Shown here in pieces: positions 3,775 through 6,098 of a stretch of DNA of 6,098 bases (position 1 is the stretch's first letter; the number at the start of each line of letters is the position of its first letter). Location of the stretch: contig JACQFM010000002.1 of assembly GCA_016200035.1 (NCBI GenBank), positions 1-6,098 of the forward strand, given 5' to 3'. The notes under the pieces were generated by a model, which saw only the letters and a program-made list of their open reading frames with translations, made no database searches and was not told the DNA's origin. The translations under genes and the position numbers were made by a program. This stretch comes from Nitrososphaerota archaeon. GTDB lineage: Archaea > Thermoproteota > Nitrososphaeria > Nitrososphaerales > Nitrosopumilaceae.

Positions 3775-6098
3775 TTGCGTAAAATTATTGCTATGTATTT
3801 GATTTTGCTTCTTCTAATGCCACTATCAGGTTTTAACGCAAATGCACAACCATCTAACCCAAATCTCTTTGTTTCTGCAGAAAACAGTCTATTTGATAAC
3901 CATTTTTCTGGTTCTATGGTAGTTGAGGTTATAGTAAGAGACTCAGATATAGGCTCCTTAGATAACCATCATGGAGAACCAGATGTAACATTGAATGGGA
4001 AGAAGCTACGTATGGCACAAGCTTCAGATGGTAACTGGTACGCATTTTTTGCCAACAAGGATAAAGCAATGCAAGCAGACCAAGTTGCGTCAACTGGATC
4101 TGCAGGTCAAAGCTTAGATTTTGGCGCTTTTTGTGACAGAAATACAGACGCCAACGTCCTTGGCGCAAGTTTCTCAGAAACGGAAGGTGTAGCAATACCG
4201 AGGGCTATTGCCGGCTCCACTCATGGAACATCTTCGTTTACTGCATGCACCGGATCGTTCGCCTCCCTTCCAAACCAAAATAATGTTGTTCGCCGTCCAC
4301 CCAGCCTAAATACAAATCCATCCGTACCAGATGGTCAAATAGGAATAAATTCTAATGCATGGCCAGTTATTCAACTTTTTTCGTTTCATGATAATGTTTC
4401 TATTTTGTACAATAAAGCTGGTGGAACACAAAGAGTTGATTTATACTATTTTCCAGAACAAGATATTCCCAACATCTCTTTAAAGTTGGATAGAGAGGGA
4501 TATCCAAAAGGAGCTGAAGTATTCGTGACTATTAATGACATTCAACTAAATCAAGATCCTACTTCGGTTGATTCTTGGACATTTAACGTCAATTCTTCTA
4601 GAGCAACTTTTTACCAAGCCTTCACTGAAACTGGTTCAAACTCAGGAAATGGTGGCTCTGGCTTGGTTGACTTGAATCCGCATTTGGCCAGCTTGGGTTT
4701 TAAGAATAACGGTAACGTGGGTATGGATCTGGGCTCAGTGGTAGAATTAAGAACCAATCAGAGGCAACCATCAAATTTTGTTAGCACTGGGCTGGTAACA
4801 TATAACAAAATAGTTACTTTAGTTGAAACAGCACCAAACTCTGGAGTCTTTGTCAGTTCCGATTTTAATAACAAATCAACCATTGGAATTTTAAGTAATG
4901 CACCTAGGTTTCAATCTGGTTCGATAGAGTATAATTCTCACTCAATCTCAATAGTATCGGCAACATACACAGCAAAACTTTCACTTGGAAGCCAAGGCGG
5001 ACAATTTAATCCAGGTCAAAAGGTAATGATTAACCTAGCAGATCCTGAACAAAATTTGAATCCTGGGGGTAGGGACGATCTTGATGTTTTCAGGAGTTCT
5101 GCGACTATACCAACACTAAGAATTGGAAACCCCGTGACTTTGCAGCAGGCTTCTGTTGTGAAGTTTTGTGAAACATCCACGACATCCGTAACGGCATGTG
5201 GTATAACATCAGTTAGTTCAAGCGTTCCAGACAAAAATTCTGACCGTTTGATAGTTGATACCAGATCTGTTTCAACTGCTGTCTCATTTGAAAAAATTAC
5301 ACTGAATCTTGGAATTACTGCCCATTCTTTACAGGATTTATTTATTGACACAACTAATCCAAACGACATAGGAACAAATTGGATAAACTATGATCTACGT
5401 TCATTTCAAAATCAACTTGGCATAAGTTCATTTTCTGATACGAATATGACTTTACACTTTGGAGGACTTCCCGGTACTACTAAAATTCGAATTCTCAATG
5501 CAGGTGACATATCAGCAGCTAAAGGACTTGTTCAGGTAACAAATTCCATGGTAACAGCTATAAAATCTGTACCATCCTCATCTTCAGTTTTTTTGGAAAT
5601 TAGCTTTGACGCTTCTGCCGACACGACTAATGCAGGTCTCATCTCAAATGAGCAAGATACTCAACCAATAGTCTTAGATTTTTTTTCGTTTGGGAACAGA
5701 AATGGTGTACGTGTAAACAATGCCATATACAGAGCTGAGCTACAGGAAACATCAAACAATTCAGGAATCTTTGCAGGAACATTAGAATATACAATAATAA
5801 ACCAGCTCAATCAAAATGATCCAAACTTAATAAAAAGTCTTAGAACAATTAGTAACGAAATAAAATTTCTTTCAAATGATCAACTAGTAGACGAAAAAGG
5901 AGTTAACTTGGCATATTCCGATATTCAAGTAAGTGGTGCACAAGTAAACGTATCAACAAAAACTGATGTAAAAACACATTCTGGCACTGTAACTCTTGAA
6001 TCACAAACTTACAGGCTAGGGCAACCAGTTGTGGTTATTTTAAACGATCCCGATCTTAACACTGACAATGATAGTATTCAATCATATACAGTAGTAAA
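3775..6098 (+). CDS. Thaumarchaeal S-layer-type surface protein, N-terminal part (3' partial)
   Basis: The frame stays open to the window edge: 774 codons from TTG 3775, or 768 from ATG 3793. The protein is exported and should form or anchor the surface lattice. From TTG the N-terminus is MRKIIAMYLILLLLMPLSGF, a textbook signal peptide, with a likely cleavage after ANA (residue 24); the ATG start loses the basic R-K. The mature region has a beta-rich N-terminal domain (VVEVIVRDSD, GEPDVTLNGKKLRM, DGNWYAFFA; residues 49-92) that I recognise from thaumarchaeal S-layer proteins such as Nmar_1547. A motif of beta strand, G, strand, then D-rich loop occurs three times: about 234-262 (LNQDP), 399-435 (DPEQNLNP) and 737-766 (DPDLNTDND). 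Loops E-T-x-x-N-S-G recur near 351-357 and 658-664. Cysteines are only C120, C158, C465 and C475, probably two disulfides. Sequons include N207, N233, N273, N366, N557, N661 and N725. Length and domain style fit a protein well over 1000 residues; a large adhesin of the same family is the alternative. Confidence 0.85.
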   Translation, partial: MRKIIAMYLILLLLMPLSGFNANAQPSNPNLFVSAENSLFDNHFSGSMVVEVIVRDSDIGSLDNHHGEPDVTLNGKKLRMAQASDGNWYAFFANKDKAMQADQVASTGSAGQSLDFGAFCDRNTDANVLGASFSETEGVAIPRAIAGSTHGTSSFTACTGSFASLPNQNNVVRRPPSLNTNPSVPDGQIGINSNAWPVIQLFSFHDNVSILYNKAGGTQRVDLYYFPEQDIPNISLKLDREGYPKGAEVFVTINDIQLNQDPTSVDSWTFNVNSSRATFYQAFTETGSNSGNGGSGLVDLNPHLASLGFKNNGNVGMDLGSVVELRTNQRQPSNFVSTGLVTYNKIVTLVETAPNSGVFVSSDFNNKSTIGILSNAPRFQSGSIEYNSHSISIVSATYTAKLSLGSQGGQFNPGQKVMINLADPEQNLNPGGRDDLDVFRSSATIPTLRIGNPVTLQQASVVKFCETSTTSVTACGITSVSSSVPDKNSDRLIVDTRSVSTAVSFEKITLNLGITAHSLQDLFIDTTNPNDIGTNWINYDLRSFQNQLGISSFSDTNMTLHFGGLPGTTKIRILNAGDISAAKGLVQVTNSMVTAIKSVPSSSSVFLEISFDASADTTNAGLISNEQDTQPIVLDFFSFGNRNGVRVNNAIYRAELQETSNNSGIFAGTLEYTIINQLNQNDPNLIKSLRTISNEIKFLSNDQLVDEKGVNLAYSDIQVSGAQVNVSTKTDVKTHSGTVTLESQTYRLGQPVVVILNDPDLNTDNDSIQSYTVV

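Noticed and set aside
3929..4195. 88-codon open frame on the - strand
   Set aside because: It is a shadow of the S-layer-type gene, whose + strand frame shows recognisable family motifs here.
5016..5369. 117-codon open frame on the - strand
   Set aside because: It is antisense to the S-layer-type gene, with no recognisable domain or start signal.

Overview
The window most likely comes from an ammonia-oxidising archaeon of the Thaumarchaeota (Nitrososphaerota). The DNA is AT-rich. Two genes have an archaeal TATA-like box about 27-28 bases before the start codon and no ribosome binding site, which is the leaderless arrangement common in this group. Inside the polycistronic block, GGAGG/GGTGA-type ribosome binding sites are used instead. 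The last gene encodes the N-terminal part of a very large secreted protein that I recognise as the thaumarchaeal S-layer type. The AT-rich composition together with an NRAMP transporter would suit a Nitrosotalea- or Nitrosocosmicus-like lineage, but that placement is only a guess.

Left block (1-1773, + strand): a tight operon of three genes. First is the last 37 codons of a protein that is probably a MoxR/Mg-chelatase-I-like AAA+ ATPase. Second, overlapping it by 14 bases, is a 450-residue VWA-domain protein of the COG4867 type (Rv0959-like). Third, after a 6-base gap, is a 103-residue winged-helix-like protein. AAA+/VWA pairs of this kind act as ATP-driven remodelling or metal-insertion machines; the client of this one is unknown.

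Middle block (1766-3653): a 169-residue two-pass membrane protein on the - strand runs convergently into the operon, with an 8-base overlap of the 3' ends. It is transcribed divergently from a complete NRAMP-family Mn2+/Fe2+ transporter on the + strand. The 121-base divergent spacer is rich in signals: a TATA box for each gene, a perfect 11-bp inverted repeat touching the NRAMP TATA box, a TTAGTTAAA motif present at both promoters, and a perfect 10-bp palindrome in front of the membrane-protein gene. The two genes are therefore candidates for shared, metal-responsive control.

Right block (3654-6098): a 121-base spacer, then at least 774 codons of the S-layer-type protein, which runs off the window. 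It has a signal peptide, three copies of an Asp/Asn-rich beta-sandwich motif, recurring E-T-x-x-N-S-G loops, several N-glycosylation sequons and two likely disulfide pairs. Its start codon is ambiguous (TTG 3775 or ATG 3793).

I saw no RNA gene, mobile element or CRISPR array.
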